From NCBI GenBank assembly GCA_900617975.1, contig UZAE01012275.1, positions 24,225 to 48,906 of the forward strand: 24,682 nucleotides of DNA, in the 5' to 3' direction. Under the pieces are notes generated by a model. It did not search any database, was not told where the DNA came from, and saw only the letters and a list, made by a program, of their open reading frames with translations. Below, in pieces: positions 9,557 through 18,956 of this stretch. Position numbers and translations under genes: made by a program. This stretch comes from Rodentolepis nana. Lineage: Eukaryota; Platyhelminthes; Cestoda; Cyclophyllidea; Hymenolepididae. Each line of letters opens with the position of its first letter. Positions within the stretch are counted from its first letter, which is position 1.

Positions 9557-11044
9557 ATGAAATCTGGATGCTTAGTAGGGAGACAGTTTCGTAAAAGAAT
9601 ATGTCCTGAAACAAAGACATCTCAGTTTAGCGATAGAACAAATGAGGTATTCGAAATGAATCAAATGGGTTCGGACATATGTGGAAATAAACCACGCCGA
9701 AATCCTCTCCTAGGCATCAATGACCCTATGTGGAAAAAGCAAACGCGGGCATTCACAATGCAGGCTGAACAAGGAATATGGGATATTGGTGCTCCAGAAC
9801 CATCCATGGTTAAGAAGCCACTTGAGAAATCACGATTTCAAGAGCGATATAAGAACCGTGTATATCCATTTCATATCGATTATTCCGGTTCGTCTGAATT
9901 GAAGGTATCTTGGCACAATGATATTGAACAATGCCCAATTATTGAACTAATGAAAGATACGGTTGATGCTCAAATAGACAGCGATCACTGGTCAAATATT
10001 GGCATTTTAGTTTTTAAGGACCTTTTAAAACACATGCCTCCCGCTAAGTTGGCGACAGCACTGCCTGGGTTTTCTTTAGAGTTCAGAAAAGCAATGCGTC
10101 GAAGTAAGTGATCTAAGTACTATAGCAATACCACGAAACTTGTATTAAATTGAAATTGACTATTTTGTATTTTGTGATCTCGAATAATTTTGAGAAATAA
10201 TTCACTTTAAAAATTTTATGGGTTATTTCGAATGCAGAATTTGCAAAGGAAATCAATAAATTAATCATTAAATTAACTTGATTATTTTTTCGTTTTTAAT
10301 TATTGCTACCTTTAGATTCTTAAGTTGAAACATGTACTTATCACAAAGGCATAAATGTGAAAATAGTAAGCTCTGTGATCTTGTATTGCTTATTTCATTT
10401 TTTCAACCTGAAAATAAAGTGAATCAATTTAGACTAGGTCAATAAATTAACGATTGCGATCACTTAAGTAGGTAATAATGTTTATATCAAGTCCAAGTTT
10501 TGGCTATATCTGTAGTGGTTAATCGTTTACTAAACATATGTAGGTTGGCGCTAGATATAATCTTTTTATATTATGCTGGTCTTTTTAATCGCGATTGCAC
10601 TAACTGTGAAAAGATTTTAATTTAATTTTAAATAACTAAACGGTTATGTACGTTAGCCATTTTGCAATATTTCTACACACGAAAATAACGTTAGTTTTTG
10701 AGGCTCAAACGATTATTATTTGACCAATAGATAATGAAGCAACTACCCGTCGATTACTATTGATGCTCAGAGAGTTGGCCTTGGTGACAACAAGTCTTGG
10801 ACCGGAATTGGCCTGCTATGCATTTGACCTATTTAACCACAGCCAACAATGGCTGCATTTCAAAAAGAGTGAAGTCGGAGATTACATCTTCTTTGGGCGT
10901 CCCACATTCAATGAATTATACGATGAGCTGCATACCATGTTTGAAGTAATTTCTGGACCCGAGAAGGATCAAGCGGTTGCTGGTATGAAACTCGCCAATC
11001 CCATTTACCAAATGCCCTCAAGGTCGTTTGAAGCCCAAAAGTGA
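9557..11044 (+). CDS. Diverged PACRG-like protein
   Basis: The exons are 9557-10103 and 10731-11044. The intron is 627 bp (CGA-A|GTAAGT to CCAATAG|AT, phase 1). The product has 286 residues; human PACRG has about 260-295. By eye the product follows the PACRG scaffold: F-x-x-RY-x-x-x-x-YPFHIDY (FxxxYxxGDxPIxxEH), SSELKVSWHNDIE (KIAWKVEIE), ILVFKDLLKHMPPAKL (the GIHDMLEHGGNKI region), then an LP..EFRKAM segment (LP..IPIKNAL). Exon 2 gives LRELALVTTSLGPELACYAF (LKVLQHLV...GEALVPYY) and a GDYIFF...KLANPIYQ end (GDGIDY...MVPTYES). PACRG is an axonemal inner-junction protein of doublet microtubules. Canonical PACRG is highly conserved, so this would be a diverged paralogue or subfamily. Start: the first ATG after an in-frame TAG at 9527-9529; an upstream exon is possible. 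The gene structure is secure; the family call is moderate. Confidence 0.6.
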
Positions 11045-11143
11045 AATTGGCCTTCGCATTTTTGCAGTGCTTTTCAAATTTGTTTTAAAGCCTCGTATAT
11101 ATTTTAATTTGATTTTAATCTACATAATATGTTTATTCTATGA

Positions 11144-11149
11144 ATTAAA
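11144..11149 (+). terminator. Possible polyadenylation signal of the PACRG-like gene
   Basis: ATTAAA, the commonest variant hexamer, lies about 100 bp past the TGA at 11042-11044. The sequence is AT-rich, so a chance match is possible. Confidence 0.3.
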
Positions 11150-12371
11150 TTCTCTTTCAAATTCCACCACAAATTTAGTTCATATATTATTTGCATAGAG
11201 GGGGATTTTTGATTGACCCTTGCACTCTTATTATTAACACTAAACCGTCTTCGAGAACCCCTAGGTAACTATTGGATAAATTTCTGTTCAATCTAAACCC
11301 CTTTTGGAACTAGTTAGCGTTTGGAAGACGAGAGGTCTCAAATGTATAGTCATTTATTTATTTGGTTCTCGTTAAATAAACAAACAAATAATTTTATTCA
11401 TAATCGGAAAATGTTGTTCGATTCTGATAATGGGAATAAAATATAAATTTTTCGTATAAATTTTAATTTTATCTATGGCGTAAACTGTAATAGGATTCTC
11501 TCAGCAAAATATGCTAAAAGTATTTCCCTAGTCGAAAGGTAACACAGTGAGTTACCATCGATTCTCTACTTTCAAAACTTTTATGTCTTAGGCTCTCGCT
11601 ACCAGGCCTGATCAAATAAACCATATGCGTACTCGAACAAACTATAAGATGTTATTTGAAACTGATCTCGTAGTGAGTAAACGTGCCTATGAGTGCAGAT
11701 AGCTCTCATCCAGCCGCCAACCAATAGTCTTTGCAACGTTAGCTTCGCCTTTATTGTATTTCAATGACAAATATTTGTGGCAAGGGTCAAAAGCTGTAGT
11801 AAAAGACTGTGAAGTACTAGTCAAGGCTTAGGTGTGTTGCACTCCTTACACAATTATCCATTGACCTTTGAGACAAAGATCAATAATGACCATCGCTTTT
11901 AATTTATAACAGCGCGAGCTTTATTAATTGCATTATCAAAAGTGAAATAGTCTTTGATAAATGTAAAAAAGACGAAGTTGGCAATGTTAGCTTAACTTGA
12001 TTTGTCATTTAACTGGATAGAGCGTGCAATTGCTAGACCTTAAATTAATTTAACCTTCTAGTAAAAGCGCTATCATTCAACTTCATCTCTTCTACTTCAA
12101 CCACTTTTGTTTAATAAAAAATAGTGTGAAATGTGTCTTACCAATCATTGGGATTTCAAAATCCTCAGAACTTGAGATTCCTGTTTAATGATTTTAAAAT
12201 ACGGCAATTGAGTACTCCTTTTCCGTCAGAATGAACGAATTCATTACTTAATAGCACAGGTAAGTGAATAGATTTCCTTGACATAGAATACTATGTAATG
12301 TTCACTGAGCAAACTAAAATTTACTTGTAAAACTCTGATTAATAAACAAAATTCAAATAAACACTATCCAC

Positions 12372-12482
12372 GCAGTACGTCTGTTTCCTCCATAGCATTG
12401 CGGTAGCTTTGCTAATCCCTGGAGACTTTAAGAACTAGGAGAACCTGCCATAGAGAGTATTGAGCACACGTCAGGACTTATT
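12372..12482 (-). repeat. Dispersed repeat family B, copy 1
   Basis: Read on the minus strand it contains GGGATTAGCAAAGCTACCGC followed by TATGGAGGAAACAGACGTA. The second part is shared with the copies at 15745, 21085 and 21790. Homology continues 5' through a CTCTATGGCAG segment and an AATAAG-CCTGAC segment that are also present in the copy at 21790. Confidence 0.65.
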
Positions 12483-13349
12483 TGTGTAGCAATTCGCTTC
12501 AGGGGCCAGTAGTCATCAGTGCTAAATTTACTAAGCGGAAAATGTCAGTAAAGTTTGAAGGCGTACATCTGAAAATCTAGCCCCCACTTTGCTTTTATGG
12601 GATCGCTATTTTTGCCATTGTAACCTCTCGGGCTTGAGATATTTGAGGGAATTATGCTGTATTTGAGCCACCTTTTGAAAATAAATGGACGAAACTTCCC
12701 TTTAGATATGGCACCTTATGATCAACAGTTTGAAGCCATTTTACTAATTCCACAATTGCAAAATCCACGAATATTCATTACACTTTTTAGGGAAGTCATA
12801 CTCTAATAGACGAATTTGCAAAGTCAACGCAATGATTTCACATCAATTCCGGAGATTACAAGCTAGAATTAGCTATTTGAACACTATTTTCTTCTTCTAC
12901 AAGATGATACAAGTCAACTCAAGTTTCATAAGGAATAACTATTTTGTAACCTCTTCAAAGTGAAGTGTGCCAAAAGAGCTAACTAACCAGTACGACACGT
13001 AGTCTTAAGAAACAAAATAAAACTAATTTTTTTCCTGAAAGCAAGCCGAACGTGAGGTCTTGTTTAAGTCTCCAAAATTTCAGCTTTCAGCTCTCAAAAT
13101 AATTACATTATTTCCCATATAATGAGTTCTTTGCTTTACACCGTCTTGAATTAAAAATAAATGCATGACTTGTTATGGAGATCTAGAGAAACTTAATTCT
13201 GACTCATTTGTGCAAATGCTCTCATGCACATTATTCAGTGTATTCACATGCAATCACATTTGCATCTCAAACAACCCAACAGAAACAGTATTTATCTATT
13301 TACGGCACCTTTTGGCGGGACGGAATTTACCATAATCACTTCATTCCAA

Positions 13350-13550
13350 TCAAGTTTGATTATTAACAGAGAACGAGGCCATAATAAGGAAACCTGTGTG
13401 AATCAATAGAGCCATTATTTGTGCGTACTTACAACAAAGTGGATTAACAAACCAATAATTGATTGCAAGCGCTCCAAATGCGAATTTCAAGCGCTTTTTC
13501 GGTGTTGAGTAAATATCGGCGTATTTTATTGAGTGGTTAAGGAAGTTCAT
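13350..13550 (-). CDS. Small hydrophobic protein, function unknown
   Basis: The ORF starts at an ATG at 13550 and has 66 codons unspliced. A consensus donor (GTAAGT at about 13428) and a CACACAG acceptor bound a 39-bp in-frame segment. Splicing it out gives 53 residues, and both forms stay open. The N-terminus is polar and basic (MNFLNHSIKYADIYSTPKKR), followed by a membrane-like stretch (FAFGALAINYWFVNPLCC) and a short tail. The size and layout recall single-span subunits of mitochondrial inner-membrane complexes, but I recognise no family. It faces away from the first dynein light chain gene with 238 bp between start codons. It could still be a chance ORF. Confidence 0.35.
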   Translation of the reverse strand: MNFLNHSIKYADIYSTPKKRLKFAFGALAINYWFVNPLCCKYAQIMALLIHTGFLIMASFSVNNQT

Positions 13551-13653
13551 ACCTCAAGGGATGTAGCGATTTTTGATATTTGAAAGAGTATGAAACACAT
13601 TCACCAAAAAACTGATGAATACCAAGCTGGTGTTGTAAAATTCTCTCAAGAAG

Positions 13654-13713
13654 CTCTGGAATCTGCGTGCACAAGAGTGAGGTTAAACCAATCACGAAGC
13701 TCAGATTCCAAAG
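13654..13713. promoter_or_regulatory. Dyad around a CCAAT box in the divergent spacer
   Basis: CTCTGGAATCTG (13654-13665) and CAGATTCCAAAG (13702-13713) are inverted repeats matching at 11 of 12 positions. They flank a CCAAT box at 13688-13692. The element sits about 80-135 bp upstream of the light chain ATG at 13789 and between two divergent ORFs, so a bidirectional promoter element is plausible. Confidence 0.35.
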
Positions 13714-13788
13714 CACAATTTGAGTGTGTGAGAGTTAAATTAGAGTCACTTTTACTGAAACACTGGTGAAGTCAGGTTAGGTTTGAAC

Positions 13789-14145
13789 ATGAGTGTGAAG
13801 GAAATTAATATTGACTGCGATGCAGACCAGTTGAAAACAGCTGTTAATGCAGCAAAGAATGCCCTTGATAGAACGGATTCGAATCAAGAACGAGCTTCTA
13901 TTGTTAGGAAGGCTATGGATGATCGTTATGGGGCAGCATGGAGCTGCATTTCAGGAAGAGATTTCGGAAGGTTAGCCTAATTTTGATCTCTTACATGTCG
14001 ACCTCACTTACCTACCTTTTACTCATTACTTTATCGTCTTTCTAGCGAGCTTCCATATCTGCCAAGGCATTTTGCCTTCTTCACCGTCGGCGATGTATCC
14101 TTCCTAGTGTGCAAGACATCGGAGAATGTTCAAATTACAAATTAA
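13789..14145 (+). CDS. Dynein light chain, LC8/DYNLL superfamily, copy 1
   Basis: The exons are 13789-13970 and 14046-14145, with a 75-bp GT-AG intron of phase 2 splitting the Ser codon of the FGS motif. The product has 93 residues; LC8 has 89. It shows the LC8 order: an N-terminal strand, two helices (LKTAVNAAKNAL, ERASIVRKAMDDRYG), the hallmark WSCISGRDFGS, then beta strands HFAFFTVGDVSFLVCK. Compared with canonical LC8 (WHCIVGRNFGS...) the His is Ser and the partner-binding strand after FGS is ELPYLPR, so target specificity probably differs. LC8-like proteins form dimeric hubs in dynein motors. Parasitic flatworms carry many diverged copies, several associated with the tegument. The in-frame TTG at 13783 is not the start; ATG at 13789 is. 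AATAAA follows at 14280. Confidence 0.93.
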
Positions 14146-14279
14146 AAATCTTCTCAAAAATTATATTGCTCTTATCTGCATCTCTCCCCATTGTTCTCAA
14201 ATGCTCATTGATCCGTGGGGAGATAATTACCTTCTAGAATTGAAATGACTGGCTAGTATTCTTGCTTTGTTAATGAATC

Positions 14280-14285
14280 AATAAA
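14280..14285 (+). terminator. Polyadenylation signal of light chain copy 1
   Basis: AATAAA lies 135 bp after the stop codon and is the first canonical hexamer there. Confidence 0.55.
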
Positions 14286-14980
14286 ACTTTCCTTGATATA
14301 TATTATTCATGCTTTAATTTCTGCATTCAAGTAAAATTATGTTAATCCGATTTGATAATCATCGATGAATTATTAAACTGACACCTCATTATTGGAATTA
14401 AAAGGATTCGTGTCATAAGTTAAATATGAGCATGGAATTTTATTTCATCATTATCCATAATTTCTGCATTTATGGGTAACTGACTAACTTATAAAATTAC
14501 AAATATCTCAAAACAAATAGTTTTTTGGGCTTTGTTTATAGTTATGTGTTTTTATGAAGAAACTATTAAATATTCCTGTATTTCTGCTAAGAATCACCAC
14601 AAAGTCAAGGTGATATAGTTACTTATACCTCTCACTCAAGTAGTACCTTTTAAGATTTCTTACAAGGAATAGCAGTTGGCAAGCCGTTATGTGTGATTCA
14701 GTTGGTCGAACCGTGACATCACATTTATACTTAAAATCGATGAGTGCACAAGGGTTGTCTCAATGCTAAATGTGTTTTTTTCAAGTATTCTTAAGATAAG
14801 ACTACACCCTATTTTGAATAGTATCGCTAAATAGAAACAATTCATGCTCTCGACGGGCTATTCGTAAGCGCAGTTTTTTAACAGAGAAAATGGACGAACA
14901 GAAAGCTATCACATTTACCCTGCGTGGTGCAAAGCCCACTTGCGAAACACGCATAGACTACCTAATGAAATAACCAAATT
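14286..14980. other. Spacer between the two light chain genes
   Basis: AT-rich sequence with no supportable ORF or repeat on either strand. Its last part is the promoter region of the second copy. Confidence 0.5.
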
Positions 14981-14982
14981 TG

Positions 14983-15006
14983 ATTGGCTGTTCGATTTGT
15001 ATATAA
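14983..15006 (+). promoter_or_regulatory. Inverted CCAAT and TATA-like box of light chain copy 2
   Basis: ATTGG (14983-14987) is followed by TATATAA (15000-15006), 48 bp before the ATG at 15054. The spacing between the boxes is shorter than usual, so only the TATA-like box may matter. Confidence 0.35.
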
Positions 15007-15053
15007 TTTAACTACCATATCCTACCACAAGTGTTAGACACATAGTTACGGAA

Positions 15054-15421
15054 ATGTCTAGAATGGATGTTAAGAGATTGCAAATAGAGATTGATCATTC
15101 CAAATTGCAGACAGCTATCGATGCTGCTTCAGGAGCGTTAAGGAGAACAAGGTCAAATCAGGAGAGAGCTACGATAGTTCGACAGGCTATGGATGATAGA
15201 TACGGACCAGCGTGGAGCTGTGTAACTGGAATGGATTTTGGAAGGTTAGTCACAGTCTTACTTATGCTTTCAAATAATTCTTGCACAAATTGTGCACAAT
15301 TTAAGTGTGCTTATTATGTTTCAGTGAAATTCCATACCTTCCGGAGAACTTCGCATTTTTCACAGTCAACAACGTTTCCTTCCTTGTTTGTAAGTCTACT
15401 GAAAATGTGAGAGTTGTGTGA
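15054..15421 (+). CDS. Dynein light chain, LC8/DYNLL superfamily, copy 2
   Basis: The exons are 15054-15244 and 15325-15421. The intron is 80 bp, at exactly the same codon and phase as in copy 1. The product has 95 residues. The same landmarks are present: LQTAIDAASGAL, SNQERATIVRQAMDDRYG, WSCVTGMDFGS, EIPYLPENFAFFTV and FLVCKSTENV. The pair shares the unusual WSC and PYLP features that separate both from canonical LC8, so they arose by tandem duplication after diverging from it. Copy 2 has Met instead of Arg before DFGS and a more acidic EIPYLPEN strand, suggesting some divergence in binding. ATG at 15054 is in an AAATG context with a TATA-like box upstream; AATAAA follows at 15472. It acts as a cytoplasmic dynein or hub subunit by homology; a tegument role is inferred from the family only. 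Confidence 0.93.
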
Positions 15422-15471
15422 AAAACGAACAGATAAAATGAAACCTTAAAAATTTGAATATTATTGCTAAG

Positions 15472-15477
15472 AATAAA
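15472..15477 (+). terminator. Polyadenylation signal of light chain copy 2
   Basis: AATAAA lies 50 bp downstream of the TGA at 15419-15421. Confidence 0.55.
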
Positions 15478-15744
15478 TTGATTACGATTATGTTCAAGCA
15501 CGATCTAATTTCTTCCATTTGAAAAGTTTATTTAACAGCCTTCAAAATCATTAGTGAATACAATTTGTATTTGCATAACTAAACTGATATTTATTAATTT
15601 TTCCTTTTGTGGTAGTGTAGCATACGATCAGGAAAATTGAAGTTCCAATCTTTTTATCAATTGATTATTCTTCCTTGCCAAATGTATTACCAGTTGTAGT
15701 GGATTACTACATGAATAAGCCCTAATTTATGCTCCGTAATATCT

Positions 15745-15830
15745 AATGATAAGGTCTCCTTATTAGGAATGGCTCCCGGAATTATATGGAGGAAACAGGC
15801 GTATGGCGTGGAACACGTCTATTTTGACTG
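15745..15830 (+). repeat. Dispersed repeat family B, copy 2
   Basis: The core TATGGAGGAAACAGGCGTAT is followed by GGCGTGGAACACGT and a T-rich segment. It closely matches the minus-strand copy at 21085-21216 (AGGAAGCAAGCGTATGGCGT, then GAACACG) and the plus-strand copy at 21790. The sequence that follows is GT/CG-rich in both plus-strand copies. Confidence 0.65.
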
Positions 15831-16502
15831 TGCGTGTGCGTGCCCGGTTAGGCAGGTCGACATTGGGGCTTAATGAATAAATGCACTTTGGGTGCAATAA
15901 CCCTGTTATGACTATTGATCATTGTGATTAATCGAGAGGTCTCTGCAATCATGACCTCATTTGCTTTTTAATGCAGTCTAATTTTTTGCTCTATACCGTC
16001 ATCATTTACGTACTCCATATATTTGAATAGATTCAAAATCCAGTTTTAGAATCCACTTAGCTCAGAATGAACTTCACATGTTCAAGTCCTAAGTTACTTC
16101 ATTTCTCGCGTTCTTGTAAACCATAATAAACGGACGTTTTTCAATCACGAAATTGATGCAACTGTCTCAATTATTCTAGAATCTTCTAGTTTTATGATAT
16201 TTATTAGTAATACTATATGACATAAAATAGATAGATAAAATAGTAGCTGTTTAAATCAAATAACTCTTTTATATCGCAGTAATTTGCTTCCATAGGCATA
16301 AAATCTTGAGCGAGCATACAACTAATTCAATTAGGGTTTAGGTGCTATCAATCATCAAGAAGACGGGCAAATTTAACTGCCGTAAATAATAAACAATTAT
16401 TAAATAATGAATAATCTAATTCATTGAGCAAATTGCGTGAAAATGAGTACTCTTTGAGAAAACATAATCTTTGTTATGTCAGTAGGAGGGGTATTTTATA
16501 GA

Positions 16503-16520
16503 GAGGGGAGGGGGGGGGGG
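16503..16520 (+). repeat. G-run
   Basis: GAGGGGA is followed by eleven consecutive G residues. It is quadruplex-capable on the plus strand and prone to sequencing length errors. Confidence 0.85.
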
Positions 16521-17473
16521 TATTCTGGAGTTTCCATTGATTGGAAATTAACATTTTGAATAACTCGGTATATAGTATAGACTGTGTTCGAATTAGTAAA
16601 ACAGTGTACTTATGTATTCGAATATCACATTGTCATGGGGTTGGCGAATATCAAAGATATTTGGCCACTTTTCAACGTAAAGGACAGTTATAATCATTAA
16701 GGGTATCATTTACAGGATCGACCTCCCCAATTCAACGTGGGATATATAAAGCAATCACGCCGTCATCGAGTTATGGAACTTCCAAATATTGTCATAACCG
16801 TTTACTCTTATTAGAAGTCTCATTGCCTTGATTTCGATTTAGCCAACTAAAATGGGCTTGGACATTACGTTGCGTAATTAAAATTTATCGATTATGAATG
16901 TACTACTCAAAAACTTCAAATTTTCATGTCTCTTGCCCTTGTCAGGTTAAAACACATTTTTTTAAACACATCAGCTTTGTCGAATTCTTTTTGACTTCCA
17001 TCATTTCAACCAGTTCATCAGTAGCTCAACTTAACCGGACGAATTTCTCAATATTTTTTAACAGGCAAATTGATATTTTGAATTAGCGTTTTCCTAAAAG
17101 AGCTGAATCGAATTTTATTGATACTGAAATGTTAAGATTGGTGAATTTTTAGGTAAGATATTTATTATGAAACTGTCAACTAAATACAATCTGAAAATTG
17201 CTGTTGACACGACTAAAGGACAGCTGTAACATTTAATAAGTCATAAGATAGGTATACTTGGGGATAAGAAACCCGAGTAAAAATAATCAATAAAACAGAC
17301 TTAATATATCTTAAGTTATTAATGAATTTGTTTATTGTAGAGAGTTAGTTCATTTCATTCTATACGCCAAGAAGAAGAACACATCCAATTTTTAGGAACC
17401 TGAAACGTAGTTCAACTCAGATGCAGCATAAACCGTTATTTCAAGGGGAGTCTAGAGTGTGTATAGACGTTTG

Positions 17474-17474
<1 letters not shown>

Positions 17475-17505
<31 letters not shown>
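17475..17505. repeat. (TA)n microsatellite
   Basis: About fifteen uninterrupted TA dinucleotides. Confidence 0.95.
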
Positions 17506-17509
<4 letters not shown>

Positions 17510-17654
17510 ATATTATCGAGGGCAATGCGTTTTACACAATTAAAAACATCAAAATCACGGAAAGCAGACAATCTAATGGTTGGAACGACACATCTGAAGC
17601 CACCCCCAACTTAAAGTACGCACGCTATAAACTCCATCATTTGACTTGAAGTCC

Positions 17655-17870
17655 TAGCACACACACACACATGCGAGAGTGAGTAACACCCAGCCGATTA
17701 GCATTTTTCAGAGCACGTTCTCTCGATTAACAAATGCAAATGCGATTATATTCACGTAAGTGCGACGCGTGTGCTTCACATTCGGTTGTGTGCGCGTGTG
17801 TGTGCGTGGGGGAGAGAGAGCTTTGTGGCGCTACTGAAGCGAACGTGTTTGCGCAGCATGAAAACAGAAG
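17655..17870 (+). promoter_or_regulatory. CpG-rich simple-sequence tract, candidate promoter
   Basis: In an otherwise AT-rich window this tract is rich in CG, CA and TG steps: a (CA)n run, GTGTGCGCGTGTGTGTGCG, GGGGGAGAGAGAG and several GCGC/CGCG steps. It contains an octamer ATGCAAAT at 17734-17741. It lies 225-440 bp before the ATG at 18095, so it may be the promoter or 5' UTR region of that gene. A short ATG ORF (17858, 22 codons) would be an upstream ORF. Confidence 0.35.
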
Positions 17871-18094
17871 CTCTTAAACTTACCAGAAGGCGGTTACCAA
17901 TCGGAATAGCGATTGAAATTATTTGAGTTAGAACTCTTCATGTTTGTAGAAGTTTTTAAGCAGAAGAATAAGAAAGAAATGGTATGAGAGAAGAACTCGA
18001 TTAGAATAAGATTAAAATTTAAAAGGTCACAATCATGAGATGAAAATATTTAATCAAATACCAGTGAAATAGTGAACTAAACAATATAATATAG

Positions 18095-18405
18095 ATGGTG
18101 TCACTTCACAAAAGTAGAACTTCATACTACTTTAAGGATGCTTCTAGTTTTAAGCCTCCAACCACAAACGACGTCACTAACTTGATAGCCACTTGGGGAA
18201 ATAAAGTCAAAAGACCCTTGGGTGACAGAGTACGCCCATTTCTGTAAGGTTTAACGAGCTGTATTTAAGGGTCCCTTTCTCATCGTTTAGGCAAAATGAT
18301 ACTCATGATTCTTGTAGTTATCTGGATACAGGCCAAAATTTATTTCCAAAACTTTGGGAACAGCGTCACATCTATCGTATGGAATTAGAAAGAGAGATTG
18401 CATAG
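18095..18405 (+). CDS. Unrecognised two-exon (or longer) gene, 5' part
   Basis: The exons are 18095-18243 and 18291-18405. The 47-bp intron (TTTCT|GTAAGG to CATCGTTTAG|G, phase 2) joins two open frames into 87 codons ending at TAG 18403-18405. The ATG follows an in-frame TAG directly. The product begins MVSLHKSRTSYYFKDASSFK, runs through TNLIATWGNKVKRPLGDRVR and ends near LWEQRHIYRMELEREIA. It is soluble and basic, without signal peptide or membrane span, and I do not recognise it. The splice signals, small intron and balanced composition argue for a real gene. If the GTATGG at 18377 is used as donor instead, the transcript could continue into the open segments at 18518-18956. There is no homology evidence. 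Confidence 0.4.
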
Positions 18406-18517
18406 GCCTTCTGAAGCCTTCAAACATGATGTCAAAGTACTGCACTGCAGCATACAGTAATACGGAAAAAAACTTTTTTATTGTGCAATGGTAGGGACAG
18501 TTGCAATCGGTTAACAG

Positions 18518-18956
18518 TTAGCTCAGTTGAATCTTGGAATAGGGAGTTCAACATCTGCTTGATGGATATATCTTTTCTTACCTACAACTTCCATGAATCG
18601 TCGCCTCAATCATCTGGAAAAGCCGTTTCCAACATAATTCATCATGAGTGAATATAACTTATGAACCTTTGTTAATTTTAGACAACCGATTATCTTAAGG
18701 TGTTGGAAATTATGTCTCCTCAAGATTTATTGGAAGAAGTGAATTCCAGTCCCAAGACCGACTATTCTAAATTTAAACCCAGTCTAAAAGCTTTTAGCAT
18801 TGGAGTCAAGAATTTTCTGCAATCCAGGGGACGGATCGTGCACTTTGAATTTTGGAACGTGACTATTTTATTTATTTACTGCCTTAGTGGCTTATATTGC
18901 CCGATGCGCATCTATTTCTCCCATTCCACCTTAAAATAATACAAATTAGTCACTAG
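18518..18956 (+). other. Possible downstream exons of the unrecognised gene
   Basis: Three open segments can be chained in phase: 18518-18624 (SSVESWNREFNICLMDIS and on), 18682-18837 (TTDYLKVLEIMSPQDLLEEV and later FKPSLKAFSIGVKNFLQSR) and 18888-18956 (WLILPDAHLFLPFHL, ending in TAG). Each follows an AG acceptor, and introns of 57 and 50 bp separate them. With the donor at 18377 the full model is 188 residues and all phases close. Two of the donors (GTTTCC, GTGCAC) are weak, so the chain may be wrong. The second segment is the most protein-like. No family is recognised. Confidence 0.22.

Larger units (their letters stand above)
11045..13349. other. Gene-poor spacer
   Basis: This is 2.3 kb without a supportable coding region on either strand. 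It contains one copy of repeat family B (12372-12482). A 30-nt segment at 12230-12259, flanked by a CAG acceptor and a GTAAGT donor, could be a 5' UTR exon but has no further support. The rest shows nothing I can name. Confidence 0.5.
15478..17650. other. Gene-poor spacer with repeats
   Basis: It contains a family B copy (15745-15830), an 11-base G run (16510-16520) and a (TA)n run (17475-17505). A 62-codon open frame near 16898 has no convincing protein character. I see no gene. Confidence 0.5.

Noticed and set aside
12230..12259. 30-nt exon-like segment with CAG acceptor and GTAAGT donor
   Set aside because: It contains an in-frame stop after a short ATG frame, and no adjacent exon or gene can be joined to it. 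At most it is a 5' UTR exon of a downstream gene.
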